In this document: positions 24,703 through 34,051 of the stretch, piece by piece
Layout of the letters: every line of letters starts with the position of its first letter
Position numbering within the stretch: position 1 is the first letter of the stretch
Source: JBHELG01 sp046263195
GTDB taxonomy: Bacteria; Actinomycetota; Nitriliruptoria; Nitriliruptorales; JAHWKO01
NCBI GenBank assembly: GCA_046263195.1
Contig: JBHELG010000084.1
Coordinates: forward strand, 1 to 64,000
DNA: 64,000 bases
Direction: 5' to 3'
Position numbers and translations under genes: made by a program
The notes under the pieces: generated by a model
Told to the model about the DNA's origin: nothing
Seen by the model: only the letters and a program-made list of their open reading frames with translations
Database searches by the model: none

Positions 24703-26493
24703 TCACTCCTGGAACAGCGGAACGAGCTCGACCTCGCCGCCCATGCCGACGATCAGCAGCGCGCGAGCAGTATGGACCTGGCGGAGCCGGACGACGATCT
24801 CGTCCAGGTCGCCCTCACCGAGGGCGCTCGCGTCGATGTCGGGACGCCGCCACGCTGTGACCTGCACGTCGAGCCGCCTACGCAGCTGCACGGCCAGCGA
24901 CCCGGGCTGTGGGGCCACGACGATCAGTTCACGCAGCGTGAGGGCTGGGGCCTCCTCGGGTGCTTCCGCGCGGTCTTCACGCAGCACCAGAGCGTAGTGG
25001 ACGCTCACCGCTCCGGCCGTGAGCAGCAGGGAGATGCTCCAGCGCTGCTCCTCGATCAGGTCCGCCCTCAACATCCCGGACAGCAGCGCGTCGAACAGCT
25101 CGAACAGCAGGATGCTGAGAGCCACGACCGTCGTGATGATAGCCCCACCGAAGGCGCCGAAGATCAGCACCCTCCGGGCAAGAGCCGTGCGTTCGGATCG
25201 AGCATCGCGCACTCGTTGCTGGATGGAGTACCAGAACCGACTCCAGAGTGGCACGCCGATGATCAGCAGCGTCAGCCCTACGGCGATTACGTCACGTACC
25301 CCGCCGGGGGCTTGGATCAGTGTCCGCCCAGGGACCGCCAAGTCGAGGCCGACCATGAGCACGGTGGCGATGCCGCCCGCGGCTGTGAGCATCCCGGCGG
25401 CGGCGACCAGATAGCGGTAAACGCGCTCTGGGCCGCTCCACACGCCCGGGGAAGTTGGTTCGAACTCCCCCAGCAGGGCGCGGTGGTAGCCCCACAAGGC
25501 GAGCCCGAGGGTCAGTCCGGCGAGCGCGGAGGGCACCACGTCGAAGTGGATCGTCGCCGCTTCATGGTTCGCCTGCAGGACCCAGGCCAGCAGGCGGTGC
25601 AGCAGTACGCTGCCAGATACGACGGCGGTCACGGTCCCGGACAGGACGCCCACCAGGAACACGTACACGAACCAGGCCTTCGATGCGACGTCACGACGAC
25701 CCACCAGCAGGAGGTGCCACCACCACAGCCCCGCACCCACAGCCCCGGCGACGAGAGGCGGCCGCAGCTCGAACGGGAGTGGGTGCCCTGCGAGAAGCGT
25801 CTGCGTGCCTGCCGCGGCGTCGTACAGGGTTGCGAGGGAACGAGCCAGGATCCCCGCAAGGGCGACGGCCAGCAGCGCGATCCCCACCATGGCGGCCAGA
25901 TAGACCTCGGCTCGATCGATTCGTCGCGTGTGTTCCGATCCGAATGGCACCTCGGCGGCGACACGTTCGTGGTACGCCCACAGCACTCCCCATACGAGCA
26001 GCCATGCGACAGCCCGGGCCTCATACGGCTCCGCGCCGACCAGCCACAACCCCGACCGGATGGCGGAAGGAACAGCGACGGTGAGGGTCACCCCCCGCAG
26101 GGCGGCGAGGTACAAGCGCCGAGCAGGCGAGTTGCGCTCGCTGAATGCTCGCTGCACGTCTCGCTGCGCCGCCTGCCACGACAGGACCCACACAGGAAGA
26201 CCCACCACCGTCAGCGACAGGCCGAGCGCCAAGCCTCGTTCCGATTCACTCACGAGCGTCCGGCCCCCGAACGTCTCGAGAGCCACCCGGAGTACGCCCG
26301 ACAGGCCAGACGCGGTGAGCAGAGCGCCGAGCAGGGAGGAGGAATAGAGGAACACCTGACGAAGCGTGTGGTGGCTTCTGCCGGCCTCCGCGCCGCTGGT
26401 GCCGTCGGAACGCTGGCGGACCACGAGAACGACGATGACGATGCTGACGACGACCAGGACGGGCAGGAGGCGCAACACGATCAGGCCGGGCAC
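24703..26493 (-). CDS. Large polytopic membrane protein, DUF5671-like repeats
   Basis: The 596-residue protein has about 14-16 hydrophobic helices arranged as repeated four-helix modules. Each module has a similar pattern: LFxxxxxxxxA..G, a stretch like LALGLSLTVVGLPVWVLSW or AVGLTLLIIGVPLWSRFWYSIQ, then RR..YLxA. This resembles the DUF5671 family, a domain assignment made by pattern only. The C-terminal ~90 residues are soluble (LIVVAPQPGSLAVQLRRRLDVQVTAWRR). No catalytic motif is seen. The 3' end of the upstream small-protein gene overlaps this start by 13 bases, so the two are cotranscribed. The function is unknown. Confidence 0.7.
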   Translation of the reverse strand: MPGLIVLRLLPVLVVVSIVIVVLVVRQRSDGTSGAEAGRSHHTLRQVFLYSSSLLGALLTASGLSGVLRVALETFGGRTLVSESERGLALGLSLTVVGLPVWVLSWQAAQRDVQRAFSERNSPARRLYLAALRGVTLTVAVPSAIRSGLWLVGAEPYEARAVAWLLVWGVLWAYHERVAAEVPFGSEHTRRIDRAEVYLAAMVGIALLAVALAGILARSLATLYDAAAGTQTLLAGHPLPFELRPPLVAGAVGAGLWWWHLLLVGRRDVASKAWFVYVFLVGVLSGTVTAVVSGSVLLHRLLAWVLQANHEAATIHFDVVPSALAGLTLGLALWGYHRALLGEFEPTSPGVWSGPERVYRYLVAAAGMLTAAGGIATVLMVGLDLAVPGRTLIQAPGGVRDVIAVGLTLLIIGVPLWSRFWYSIQQRVRDARSERTALARRVLIFGAFGGAIITTVVALSILLFELFDALLSGMLRADLIEEQRWSISLLLTAGAVSVHYALVLREDRAEAPEEAPALTLRELIVVAPQPGSLAVQLRRRLDVQVTAWRRPDIDASALGEGDLDEIVVRLRQVHTARALLIVGMGGEVELVPLFQE

Positions 26494-26969
26494 ACGTCGT
26501 AGGGCCAGAACATCTCGGCGATGCCCCAGGTGGCGTCGACTCGCTCGACGACGAACACCTCCCGGTGGTCATACCCTCCGCCCCCGAGCGGCGGCTCCCC
26601 GTAGAACTCGGTGATGCGGACCCTTACCTCGACGGTCTCGTCGTCGATCTGACGCGTTCCGAGAAGGTCGGCCTCGAAGGTCAGACGCTCCTCGGAGAAG
26701 GGGGGACGTCGTCGTGGCTCCTCCCGCTCGCAGCGCTCACGCAGCTGGGGCGTGTACGTGTCACGGAGCGAGGCGGAGTCCCCTTCGGCCACCGCACGCA
26801 GATACCGCTGCACGACGGCCTCTGGGCTTCCGGGCGGGAGGGCGGGGGGCTCTCGGACGGTGGCGACCACGATCGCGACGATGGACACGACGAGAACCAG
26901 GGCGACGGTCCCGCTGAGCCAACGAGTCGAGGGCGCGACGGCGTTCCCCCCTACCGGACCAGGTGACAA
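26481..26969 (-). CDS. Membrane-anchored extracytoplasmic protein of unknown function
   Basis: The 162-residue product has one N-terminal helix (WLSGTVALVLVVSIVAIVVATV) and an outside domain that begins PGSPEAVVQRYLRAVAEGDSASLRDTYTP, the pattern of NTF2-like/DUF4878 small extracytoplasmic domains. It ends near FWPYDVCPA. It overlaps the start of the large membrane-protein gene by 13 bases, so the two may form a complex. The domain assignment is tentative. Confidence 0.6.
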   Translation of the reverse strand: MSPGPVGGNAVAPSTRWLSGTVALVLVVSIVAIVVATVREPPALPPGSPEAVVQRYLRAVAEGDSASLRDTYTPQLRERCEREEPRRRPPFSEERLTFEADLLGTRQIDDETVEVRVRITEFYGEPPLGGGGYDHREVFVVERVDATWGIAEMFWPYDVCPA

Positions 26970-27041
26970 CGATACTCCCCGCGAGCTCCCACCCGCGCAG
27001 CTTTACTTCCGAGCCTGTCCACGCCGATGCATGCGCCCCCC

Positions 27042-28178
27042 CTAGGCTGTCGCGGCCGGCGCGTCTGGTATAGCGCTCCCCCTTGGAGCGCAGACGATGT
27101 CGATGCGATGCCAGGCGTTGTTTGCGTACCCCTTGAAGTTCCACAGGGGCGCGACTTGCTCTGGCTGGCTGTTGCCTGCGGAATCGAAGGCACGCACGGC
27201 AATCCGATGACGGCCGGGAGACAGGTCGAGCTCTGCCTGCCACAGCGTCCAGCCCCACGGTCCCGAACGGGTCAGCCCCGTGGCAGGACTCCACCTAGCG
27301 CCCTCGTCGCTGGTGACTTCCACTCGCTCGATGCGACGGCCTGCGCCCGACAGGGCATATCCCTCGAATCGCGCCCGGCCAGATGGGAGTACAGCCCCTT
27401 CAGTGGGACTGCAGATGACCGCGTTCAGCGTGAGTTCGCCCAGCATCGTGCCCTGCTCCCAGCGCACGTTGTCCGCGCTGATCTCGGGCGGGAACAGGCG
27501 ATAGGCGCGCTGCTGGTAGTAGTTGATGGAGGGCTCCGCAATCGCCTCGATCCGGGCCAGCCACTTCACGCTGCGAGCGCCGATGTAACCGGGCACCACC
27601 AGACGCAGCGGGAAGCCGTGCACGGGCAGCAGCGGCTCGTCGTTCATACGGTCGGCGAGCAGCACCTCCCCCCCCAGGGCCTTGCCGAGCGGGATGGACC
27701 CCCCGAAATGCTCACTCGGGGCGTTCGGATGGCCAACCACGTCCGATCCCGCAAAGGCCAGGTGCCGCGCGGAGGTGGATGGCTGGGCTGCCGCGAGGAC
27801 ATCGTGCAGCCGCCACCCCGACCAGAGCACGTTACTGACCGCATCGACTCCCCAAGGCGTCTCCGAGGGGATATCGCTGACAGCCATGAGCTCCCGGCGC
27901 CGGTTTCCGGCGCAGCACAGCGCCGCCACCACTTCCACGCGCTCGAAGCGATCGGCCAGGACCGCCAGTGACAACTCCAGCGGTCGCTGCACCAACCCCT
28001 CCACTCGCAGGCGGAGGTCGTCAGCAGCCAGGAGTGGTATCTCCGCGTGCGCCCGCACGAACACCATCTCGGTCGGCGTAATGAGATGGTCCACGAGCCG
28101 GCCCCGTGGGGCCCCCGCGTTGAGGGGTGCCTCCTGGTACACGACCATGTCCGAGGCCTTGCCTGACGGCAGCGACAT
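27042..28178 (-). CDS. Sulfite-oxidase-family molybdopterin oxidoreductase
   Basis: The 378-residue enzyme has the SUOX molybdopterin domain with the Mo-ligand Cys in VVAALCCAGNRR, followed by VLWSGWRLHDVL, and PVHGFPLRLVVPGYIGARSVKWL. A C-terminal Mo-co dimerisation domain follows (GYALSGAGRRIERVEVTSDEGARW to LWNFKGYANNAWHRI). It likely oxidises sulfite or reduces or oxidises another small substrate. No Tat signal peptide is seen from ATG 28178, so it is probably cytoplasmic. GGAGGAGGGGGGAG directly precedes the start. The flavin/F420-type oxidase gene lies just upstream on the same strand. Confidence 0.88.
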   Translation of the reverse strand: MSLPSGKASDMVVYQEAPLNAGAPRGRLVDHLITPTEMVFVRAHAEIPLLAADDLRLRVEGLVQRPLELSLAVLADRFERVEVVAALCCAGNRRRELMAVSDIPSETPWGVDAVSNVLWSGWRLHDVLAAAQPSTSARHLAFAGSDVVGHPNAPSEHFGGSIPLGKALGGEVLLADRMNDEPLLPVHGFPLRLVVPGYIGARSVKWLARIEAIAEPSINYYQQRAYRLFPPEISADNVRWEQGTMLGELTLNAVICSPTEGAVLPSGRARFEGYALSGAGRRIERVEVTSDEGARWSPATGLTRSGPWGWTLWQAELDLSPGRHRIAVRAFDSAGNSQPEQVAPLWNFKGYANNAWHRIDIVCAPRGSAIPDAPAATA

Positions 28179-28225
28179 CTCCCCCCTCCTCCCTTCGGAG
28201 CGCCTCTCCGCAAGGGCCCGTCGAC

Positions 28226-28627
28226 TCAGCCCATGGTGTTCGCGTGTTGCGGTTCGATGTGAACGATCACGCGCTCCGCCTGCGGCTGCTTGTGCGGGTA
28301 CTCGTCCTCGTCGAGGTACTTCTGAGCCAGCAGGTCGATGAACTCCTTCTGCGGGTCGTTTTCGACCTCGACGACCCGACCCCGCACCTCCAGATATCGG
28401 TAGGGGTTCTCCGGGTCCAGGATCGAGACCGCCACCCTGCCGTCGCGTTGCACGTTCTCGTACTTCTGGCGCTGTTTCGTCGTGCTGATGAGCAACTTTT
28501 CGTTCCGCCACAGATACCACACCGGGTGGGACTGGGGCTCCCCGTCGTGACCCAACGACGCGAGATGCGCGAACCCTCTCTTGTCGAGCAGGTCGGCATG
28601 ACTCTCCGGGATGACATCGGCTGGCAT
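28226..28627 (-). CDS. PPOX-family flavin/F420-dependent oxidoreductase
   Basis: This 133-residue split-barrel protein has GFAHLASLGHDGEPQSHPVWYLW, KLLISTTKQRQKYENVQRDGRVAVSILDP and RYLEVRGRVVEVE. These match the pyridoxamine-phosphate-oxidase fold of FDOR-B enzymes, many of which use F420 in actinobacteria. Whether FMN, F420 or heme is bound cannot be read from the sequence. It precedes the molybdoenzyme gene on the same strand with 47 bases between them. GC-rich inverted arms near 28189-28211 lie in that gap. Confidence 0.85.
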   Translation of the reverse strand: MPADVIPESHADLLDKRGFAHLASLGHDGEPQSHPVWYLWRNEKLLISTTKQRQKYENVQRDGRVAVSILDPENPYRYLEVRGRVVEVENDPQKEFIDLLAQKYLDEDEYPHKQPQAERVIVHIEPQHANTMG

Positions 28628-28785
28628 GCTCTACCTCCTGTCCCTCGACGTCTCCATCCTCCCCCTGCCAGGTCTCGAGGTCGAGCCGCTGCAGCCGTGC
28701 TCCCCTGACACGACCCCCAGCCGGGCAGCGGACGCCGCACCTCTCTTCCCGGTACCGTCCCTTCGACGCACAGGACCGGAAGCAC

Positions 28786-29946
28786 ATGATCTACCTCGAC
28801 CATGCGGCGACGACCGTCCCACGAGACGAGGCACGCCAGGCCCTGGACCGCTGGCTCGATCCCCGCTCGATGGTGGGCAACGCCTCCTCAGCGCACACCG
28901 CCGGGCGGCGGGCGCGACTCGCGGTGGAGCAGGCCCGCGAGCAGATCGCTGCCGCCCTGGGAGCGTCCCCGGCCGACGTCGTATTCACCTCAGGGGGTAC
29001 CGAATCGGACAACCTGGCGCTCAAGGGCCTCGCCTGGGCCGCAGCAGAGCGGGGACGGCGCCACCTCGTGACCTCCGCGGTCGAGCATCCTGCTGTCCTC
29101 GACAGCCTCCGCTGGCTGGCGGAGCACGACGGCTTCACGCTGAGCGTTGTCCCCCCGCAGCGAGATGGGCGAGTCGATGTGGAAAGGGTGCTCGGAGGGG
29201 TGCGCGAAGACACGGCCGTCGTTTCCGTGATGGCCGCCAACAACGAGCTCGGAGCTGTGAACGATGTCGCCACGCTCGGCCGCGCGCTGCGTGAGCGTGG
29301 TATCGCCTTCCACGTCGACGCAGTGCAGGCGTACGCCACACTCGACGTGGACGTGTCCGCCTGGCCGGTCGACGCGCTCGCCCTGTCCGCGCACAAGTTC
29401 GGGGGCCCGGGCGGGGTCGGCGTGGCTTACCTGAGGCGGGGCGTTCCCGTTGTCCCCCTGCTGCACGGGGGAGGCCAGGACCGAGGGGTCCGGTCCGGCA
29501 CCTTCGCGGCTGCGCTCGACGCGGCCTGCGCCGCAGCCGCAGTCGCCGCCGCCGCCGAGCGTTCCGAGCTGAAGGCGCGCCTCGCAGTCCTCGCCGAACG
29601 GCTTGCGTCCGCCTTCACTGAAGTCGGCGGGGTGAGGCGCAACGGTCCCAACGATCACGCCTGGCGACTCCCCTCTCACGTCCACGTGTCGGTGCAAGGC
29701 GTCGACGCTGAGGCCCTGCTCTTCGCCCTGGATCAAGCCGGCCTGTGCGTCTCCACCGGGTCGGCGTGCCACTCGGGGGCGAACAAGGCCAGTCACGTAC
29801 TCGCTGCAACCGGGCTCGACGACCTCGCCTCGGTCCGGGCCTCACTGGGCTGGACGACGACGAGTGGGGACATAGACGCGGCAGCGGCGATATTCGCTGA
29901 AGCGGTCGCCAAGCTCCGCTCGGTGGGTGGGGGAGGCGTGGCGTGA
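28786..29946 (+). CDS. iscS: Cysteine desulfurase
   Basis: This 386-residue PLP aminotransferase-fold protein begins MIYLDHAATT. The PLP Lys is in ALSAHKFGGPGGVG, the substrate-binding VFTSGGTESDNLALKG is present and the persulfide Cys lies in VSTGSACHSGAN. It removes sulfur from cysteine to make alanine and an enzyme persulfide. Its GTGA overlap with mnmA strongly suggests that it supplies sulfur for tRNA 2-thiouridine and for Fe-S clusters. The order cysteine desulfurase-mnmA matches mycobacterial iscS-trmU. It is divergent from the PPOX gene. Confidence 0.94.
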   Translation: MIYLDHAATTVPRDEARQALDRWLDPRSMVGNASSAHTAGRRARLAVEQAREQIAAALGASPADVVFTSGGTESDNLALKGLAWAAAERGRRHLVTSAVEHPAVLDSLRWLAEHDGFTLSVVPPQRDGRVDVERVLGGVREDTAVVSVMAANNELGAVNDVATLGRALRERGIAFHVDAVQAYATLDVDVSAWPVDALALSAHKFGGPGGVGVAYLRRGVPVVPLLHGGGQDRGVRSGTFAAALDAACAAAAVAAAAERSELKARLAVLAERLASAFTEVGGVRRNGPNDHAWRLPSHVHVSVQGVDAEALLFALDQAGLCVSTGSACHSGANKASHVLAATGLDDLASVRASLGWTTTSGDIDAAAAIFAEAVAKLRSVGGGGVA

Positions 29947-31070
29947 AGGTCCTCGTGGCCATGAGCGGGGGTGTCGACTCGGCCGTCGCCGCGGCGCTGC
30001 TCGTCGATGAGGGCCACGACGTCACCGGTGTCCACCTCAAGCTTTCCAACCTCCCGATCGACGAGCAGGTAGCCGGCCAAGGTTGCTGCACCTTCGACGA
30101 TGTTCAGGACGCACGACGCGTGGCGCAGGTGCTTGGTATCCCCTTCTACGTCTGGGACCTCACCGACGTGTTCAGCAGGGAGGTCGAGCAGCCCTTCACG
30201 GCGACGTACGCGCGGGGATGGACCCCCAACCCGTGCATTGCGTGCAACCGGCACGTGAAGTACGGGGCGCTGCTGTCGCGCTCACGCGTGCTCGGCTTCG
30301 ATGCGCTCGCCACCGGTCATCACGTCCGCCGCCGTAGGGGTCACGATGGTGGCTGGCGCCTCCTACGGGCGGCCGATCGTGCGAAGGATCAGACGTACGT
30401 GCTGTACGTCGCCACTCAGGAGCAACTCGCTCACTCGTTGTTCCCCGTTGGCGAGCTCCTAAAGGAGGACGTGCGGGAGGAGGCGGAGCGGCGCGGCTTG
30501 CGTGTGGCACGCAAACGGGACTCCTACGACATCTGCTTCGTCCCGGGCGGGGACACCAACTCCTACCTCCGCACCCGTCTTGCCCCCGGATCTGGACCCA
30601 TCCTCGACGTCGATGGGAGGGTCCTCGGCACACATGAGGGCGTCTGGCGCTACACGGTCGGCCAACGTCGGGGACTGGGCCTGGGGAACCACGAGCGGCG
30701 CTACGTCGTCGCCCTCGACGGCAAGCGGAACACCGTGCTGGTTGGACCACGGGAGGCGCTGGCATGCTCGTGGATCGAGCTCGCCACTGCCACCTGGGTG
30801 AGCGGCAAGGAGCCACACGGCCCGGTGGCCGCCCAGATCCGTGCTCATGCTGATCCGATCGCCGCGGTCCTGTCCCGTCGTGGGAGCGCATGGCGTGTCA
30901 ACTTCGAGCACCCTCTGGATGGCGTGGCCGAAGGTCAGGCATGCGTGCTCTACTCGGGCCAGGACGGTGAGGAGTGCCTGGGCGGCGGAAGGATCGTCGC
31001 AGCGGAGCGACCCGACGTGGCAGTGGAGAGTCCCTTCCCCGACCAGGACCGATCAGGCTGCTGCCCGTAA
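29943..31070 (+). CDS. mnmA: tRNA-specific 2-thiouridylase
   Basis: This 375-residue enzyme has the PP-loop SGGVDSAVAA, GCCTFDDVQDARRVAQVLGIPFYV, the catalytic Cys in TPNPCIACNRHVKYGALL and the second Cys in SYDICFVPGGD. It adenylates and thiolates U34 of tRNAs for Lys, Glu and Gln. GTG 29943 overlaps the desulfurase stop. A C-terminal beta-barrel domain follows (GLGLGNHERRYVVALDGKRNTVLVG). About 85 bases follow to the next gene. Confidence 0.96.
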   Translation: MKVLVAMSGGVDSAVAAALLVDEGHDVTGVHLKLSNLPIDEQVAGQGCCTFDDVQDARRVAQVLGIPFYVWDLTDVFSREVEQPFTATYARGWTPNPCIACNRHVKYGALLSRSRVLGFDALATGHHVRRRRGHDGGWRLLRAADRAKDQTYVLYVATQEQLAHSLFPVGELLKEDVREEAERRGLRVARKRDSYDICFVPGGDTNSYLRTRLAPGSGPILDVDGRVLGTHEGVWRYTVGQRRGLGLGNHERRYVVALDGKRNTVLVGPREALACSWIELATATWVSGKEPHGPVAAQIRAHADPIAAVLSRRGSAWRVNFEHPLDGVAEGQACVLYSGQDGEECLGGGRIVAAERPDVAVESPFPDQDRSGCCP

Positions 31071-31155
31071 GATCGGATCAGACCGAGCACCCTCAGCGCC
31101 CCCCGGGTTGGCGACGAAGACGCCGGGAGGAAGGGCCTGACGGAAGGCATCTCAG

Positions 31156-31425
31156 GTGGCACAGGTTGAGCTCACCGAGCTCGAGGTCATCCGAAAGTTC
31201 TCTGTCGCAACGCGTGGAGCGACCGCGCCACTGGAGGAGGTCGTTGAAGCCCTCCGCGCTGACCTCGACGCCCTGACGCAGGATGCGCCCACGGCAGGGA
31301 TCGGGGCGGAGGCGGAGAAGTCGACTGGCCGGAGAACGGCGACTCAGGCCTCACGGCGGAGGGCAAGCGCGAAGAAGACGACCAGTGGGGGCAGCGGAGG
31401 CCGCAAGCGGTCCCGGGTGAGCTGA
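31156..31425 (+). CDS. Small basic-tailed hypothetical protein
   Basis: This 89-residue protein has a helical first half (ELTELEVIRKFSVATRGATAPLEEVVEALRADLDAL) and a Lys/Arg/Ser/Gly-rich disordered tail (RRRASAKKTTSGGSGGRKRSR). The start is GTG, and the stop lies two bases before ligA, so it is probably translated from the same message. The tail would suit nucleic-acid binding. No family was recognised. Confidence 0.6.
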   Translation: MAQVELTELEVIRKFSVATRGATAPLEEVVEALRADLDALTQDAPTAGIGAEAEKSTGRRTATQASRRRASAKKTTSGGSGGRKRSRVS

Positions 31426-31427
31426 GG

Positions 31428-33467
31428 ATGGTCGAGGTCGCCTCCTCCGTACAAGCAGCACGTCGTCGCCACGACGAACTCACCCGGGAAATCCACGAGG
31501 CCAACTACCGCTACTACGTCCTTTCGGATCCGATCCTGTCGGACGCCCGCTACGACGAGCTTCTGCGCGAGCTCATCGCCCTCGAGGACGCCTATCCCCA
31601 GCTGCGCACGCCCTCGTCGCCCACTCAGCAGGTCGGGGCGCGCCAGGACAGCGCCTTCGCCGAGCATCGTCACATCGAGCAGATGCTCTCGCTCGACAAC
31701 GTCTTCGACGTGGTGGAGCTCACCTCCTGGAGCCAGCGCGTGGAGCGGGCGCTCGAGTACTTTCCCCGCTGCGTCACCGAGCTGAAGGTGGACGGGGTCG
31801 CCATGTCGCTCACATACCGCCATGGAGTCCTCGCGGTGGCGGCGACCCGCGGGGACGGCGTGGTCGGCGAGGACGTCACGCATCAGGTCCGCACCATCCG
31901 CAACGTCCCCTACCGGCTCTCCGTCCCCGATCCCCCCGCCACCGTCGAGATCCGCGGTGAGGTCTACTTCCCGCTCGCCTCATTCGAACGCATGAACACG
32001 GAGCGCATCGCCCGGGGGGAGGCAGCCTTCGCCAACCCTCGCAACGCCGCCTCGGGAGCCCTGCGCCAGAAAGACCCGGCTGTGACCGCTTCCCGACCAC
32101 TCGCGGTTCTCTGCCATGGGCTCGGGGCCTACGAAGGCGTCTCTTTCCGTGCCCACTCGCAGACGCTGGAGTGGATGCGTGAGGCGGGCCTGCAGGTGGC
32201 CGACGAAACGGAGATCGTCGAGAACCTCGCTGGTGCCATCGATTACATCGAGCGCTGGGCGTACAAGCGGCACGACCCGCCCTACGAGAGCGACGGGGTG
32301 GTCGTCAAGGTCGACAGCCTTGCCGAGCGGGCGGAGCTCGGTGCGACCGCCCGTGCCCCTCGCTGGGCCGTGGCCTACAAGTTCCCCCCTCTGGAGCGTG
32401 AAACGCAGCTGCGCAACATCGAGGTCAACGTCGGCCGTACGGGAAAGATCACCCCCTTCGCCGTGCTCGAGCCCGTCACGGTCGGAGGGGTGACCGTGAG
32501 CATGGCCACTCTGCACAACGAGGATCAGGTCGCCGCGAAGGACGTCCGCCCGGGCGACACGGTGATCGTGCGGCGAGCAGGTGATGTCATTCCCGAGGTC
32601 GTAGCACCAGTGATCTCGAAACGTCCCCCCGGCACGGAGCCCTGGCGGATGCCGGAGCGATGCCCCTTCTGCGGCAGCGCACTCGCGCGCCCGGTCGGAG
32701 AGGCGAACACATTCTGCCCGAACATCGACTGTCCTCAGCGGCTGTGGGGTTCGCTGGAACACTTCGCCAGCCGGGGCGCGATGGACATCGAGGGGCTGGG
32801 GGAAGAGACCGCGAAGCTCCTGCTCGAGGCGGGGCTCGTCAGCGACCTTGCCGACCTCTTCCACCTCACCGAGCAGCAGCTGCTCGAGCTGCCGGGGTTC
32901 GCCGACAAGAAGGCGCGCAGCCTGCTGGCCGCGATAGCCGAGGCGAAGACCCGGCCTCTCGACCGTCTACTCGTGGCGCTCAACATCCGCCACGTCGGTC
33001 CCACGGTGGCCAAGACACTTGCCCGCCACTTCGGCTCACTCGATGCGCTCATGGCCGCGAATGAGGACAAGATCGCCGCGGCGCCGGAGATCGGGCCGGT
33101 CATCGCCCAGACAGTCACGTCCTTCTTCTCGGTCGAACGTAACCGCCGTCTCATCGAGCGGCTGAAGAGCGCGGGGGTCAACACGGAAGCCGATCGCAGC
33201 AGGGACGCGGAGCTTCTGGCCGGCTGGACGATCGTACTGACCGGTGGCTTCGAGGGTCTCACGCGCGAGAGGGCGACCGAGGAGCTCGAGTCACGGGGAG
33301 CGAAGGTGACTTCGAGCGTGTCGAGGCGTACCTCCGTTGTCGTTGCGGGGGAGAGTCCCGGTTCGAAGCTCGCCAAGGCACGAGAGCTCGGCGTGCCGGT
33401 CATCGACGAGGCCGGTCTCGTCCACCTGCTCGAGACCGGTCAGCTGCCCGAGGTGGCACGTGCTTAA
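31428..33467 (+). CDS. ligA: NAD-dependent DNA ligase
   Basis: This 679-residue enzyme has an N-terminal Ia domain (REIHEANYRYYVLSDPILSDARYDELL) that binds NMN. The adenylated Lys is in ELKVDGVAMSL, an OB domain follows, and a Cys4 zinc finger (CPFCGS...CPNIDCPQR) precedes helix-hairpin-helix repeats. A C-terminal BRCT domain (LAGWTIVLTGGFEGLTRERATEELESRGAKV) completes the usual length of ~670. It seals nicks in replication and repair. It sits between mnmA and gatCAB, as in mycobacteria, and a second, ATP-dependent ligase is encoded at 46 kb. Confidence 0.97.
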   Translation: MVEVASSVQAARRRHDELTREIHEANYRYYVLSDPILSDARYDELLRELIALEDAYPQLRTPSSPTQQVGARQDSAFAEHRHIEQMLSLDNVFDVVELTSWSQRVERALEYFPRCVTELKVDGVAMSLTYRHGVLAVAATRGDGVVGEDVTHQVRTIRNVPYRLSVPDPPATVEIRGEVYFPLASFERMNTERIARGEAAFANPRNAASGALRQKDPAVTASRPLAVLCHGLGAYEGVSFRAHSQTLEWMREAGLQVADETEIVENLAGAIDYIERWAYKRHDPPYESDGVVVKVDSLAERAELGATARAPRWAVAYKFPPLERETQLRNIEVNVGRTGKITPFAVLEPVTVGGVTVSMATLHNEDQVAAKDVRPGDTVIVRRAGDVIPEVVAPVISKRPPGTEPWRMPERCPFCGSALARPVGEANTFCPNIDCPQRLWGSLEHFASRGAMDIEGLGEETAKLLLEAGLVSDLADLFHLTEQQLLELPGFADKKARSLLAAIAEAKTRPLDRLLVALNIRHVGPTVAKTLARHFGSLDALMAANEDKIAAAPEIGPVIAQTVTSFFSVERNRRLIERLKSAGVNTEADRSRDAELLAGWTIVLTGGFEGLTRERATEELESRGAKVTSSVSRRTSVVVAGESPGSKLAKARELGVPVIDEAGLVHLLETGQLPEVARA

Positions 33468-33485
33468 GGCTTAGCGGGTTCGGTG

Positions 33486-33933
33486 ATGGAGGTGGTAACT
33501 CCGAAATCGCCTACACAAGCAGGGCTGCGGGCAGGCCCCGAAGAGGCCGAGCCCTGGGGGTTTCTGTTCGCGTACGGGAGCCTGCAACCGGGCGAGTGCC
33601 GCTGGCCCCTCATCGCCGAGCTCGTAGAGGTGCTCGGACCGGCGACGACCCCGGGGCGTCTCGTCTCGACGCCCATGGGGTGGCCGGCTGCCACCTTTGG
33701 GGGTGGCGGCCAGGTGCACGGCACCTTGTTGCGTTCACGCGGGCCGACCGCCGGCCCGGGAGCTGTGGCGGATCACCGACCTCGTCGAGGACGCCGGCCA
33801 CCTCTTTCTTCGCAGCGTCATTCCAGTCCTCTTCCGCGATGCGGTGCACTGGGCGACTGCGTACGCCTGGAACTGGGCGCGCGGTGCACCTCCCGGCCAG
33901 GAGGTGCCGGACGGACGCTGGCGGGGGTCCTAG
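33486..33933 (+). pseudogene. Frameshifted gamma-glutamylcyclotransferase-like (GGCT/AIG2) gene
   Basis: The first part encodes GFLFAYGSLQPGECRWPLI and VHGTLLRS, the family's YGSL substrate motif and GxxxGxL segment. Near 33745-33760 the reading moves by one base into ELWRITDLVEDAGHLFLRSVIPVLF and AVHWATAYAWNW, matching the family's second half to the stop at 33931. The intact protein would have ~148 residues. The shift may be real or a sequence error. It follows ligA closely on the same strand. Confidence 0.65.
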
Positions 33934-34051
33934 CGGTACGAGGTCGTTCCAATTCGACTCAGGACGCCGAACAACGAAGTCGAAACCGTCGTCAGGAGAT
34001 TGGACCACTTCGTCCCTTTAGGAGGCGTTGTCCAATCCTGTGGGTGTCCGT

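Noticed and set aside
25455..25470. tRNA T-loop-like GGTTCGAACTCCC
   Set aside because: No acceptor, D or anticodon arm around it, and it lies within the coding sequence of the membrane protein.
24616..26502. 628-codon plus-strand frame antisense to the large membrane protein
   Set aside because: Its product is a Gln/His/Arg-rich chain with no domain, while the minus strand gives regular membrane helices and ends coupled to a partner gene.
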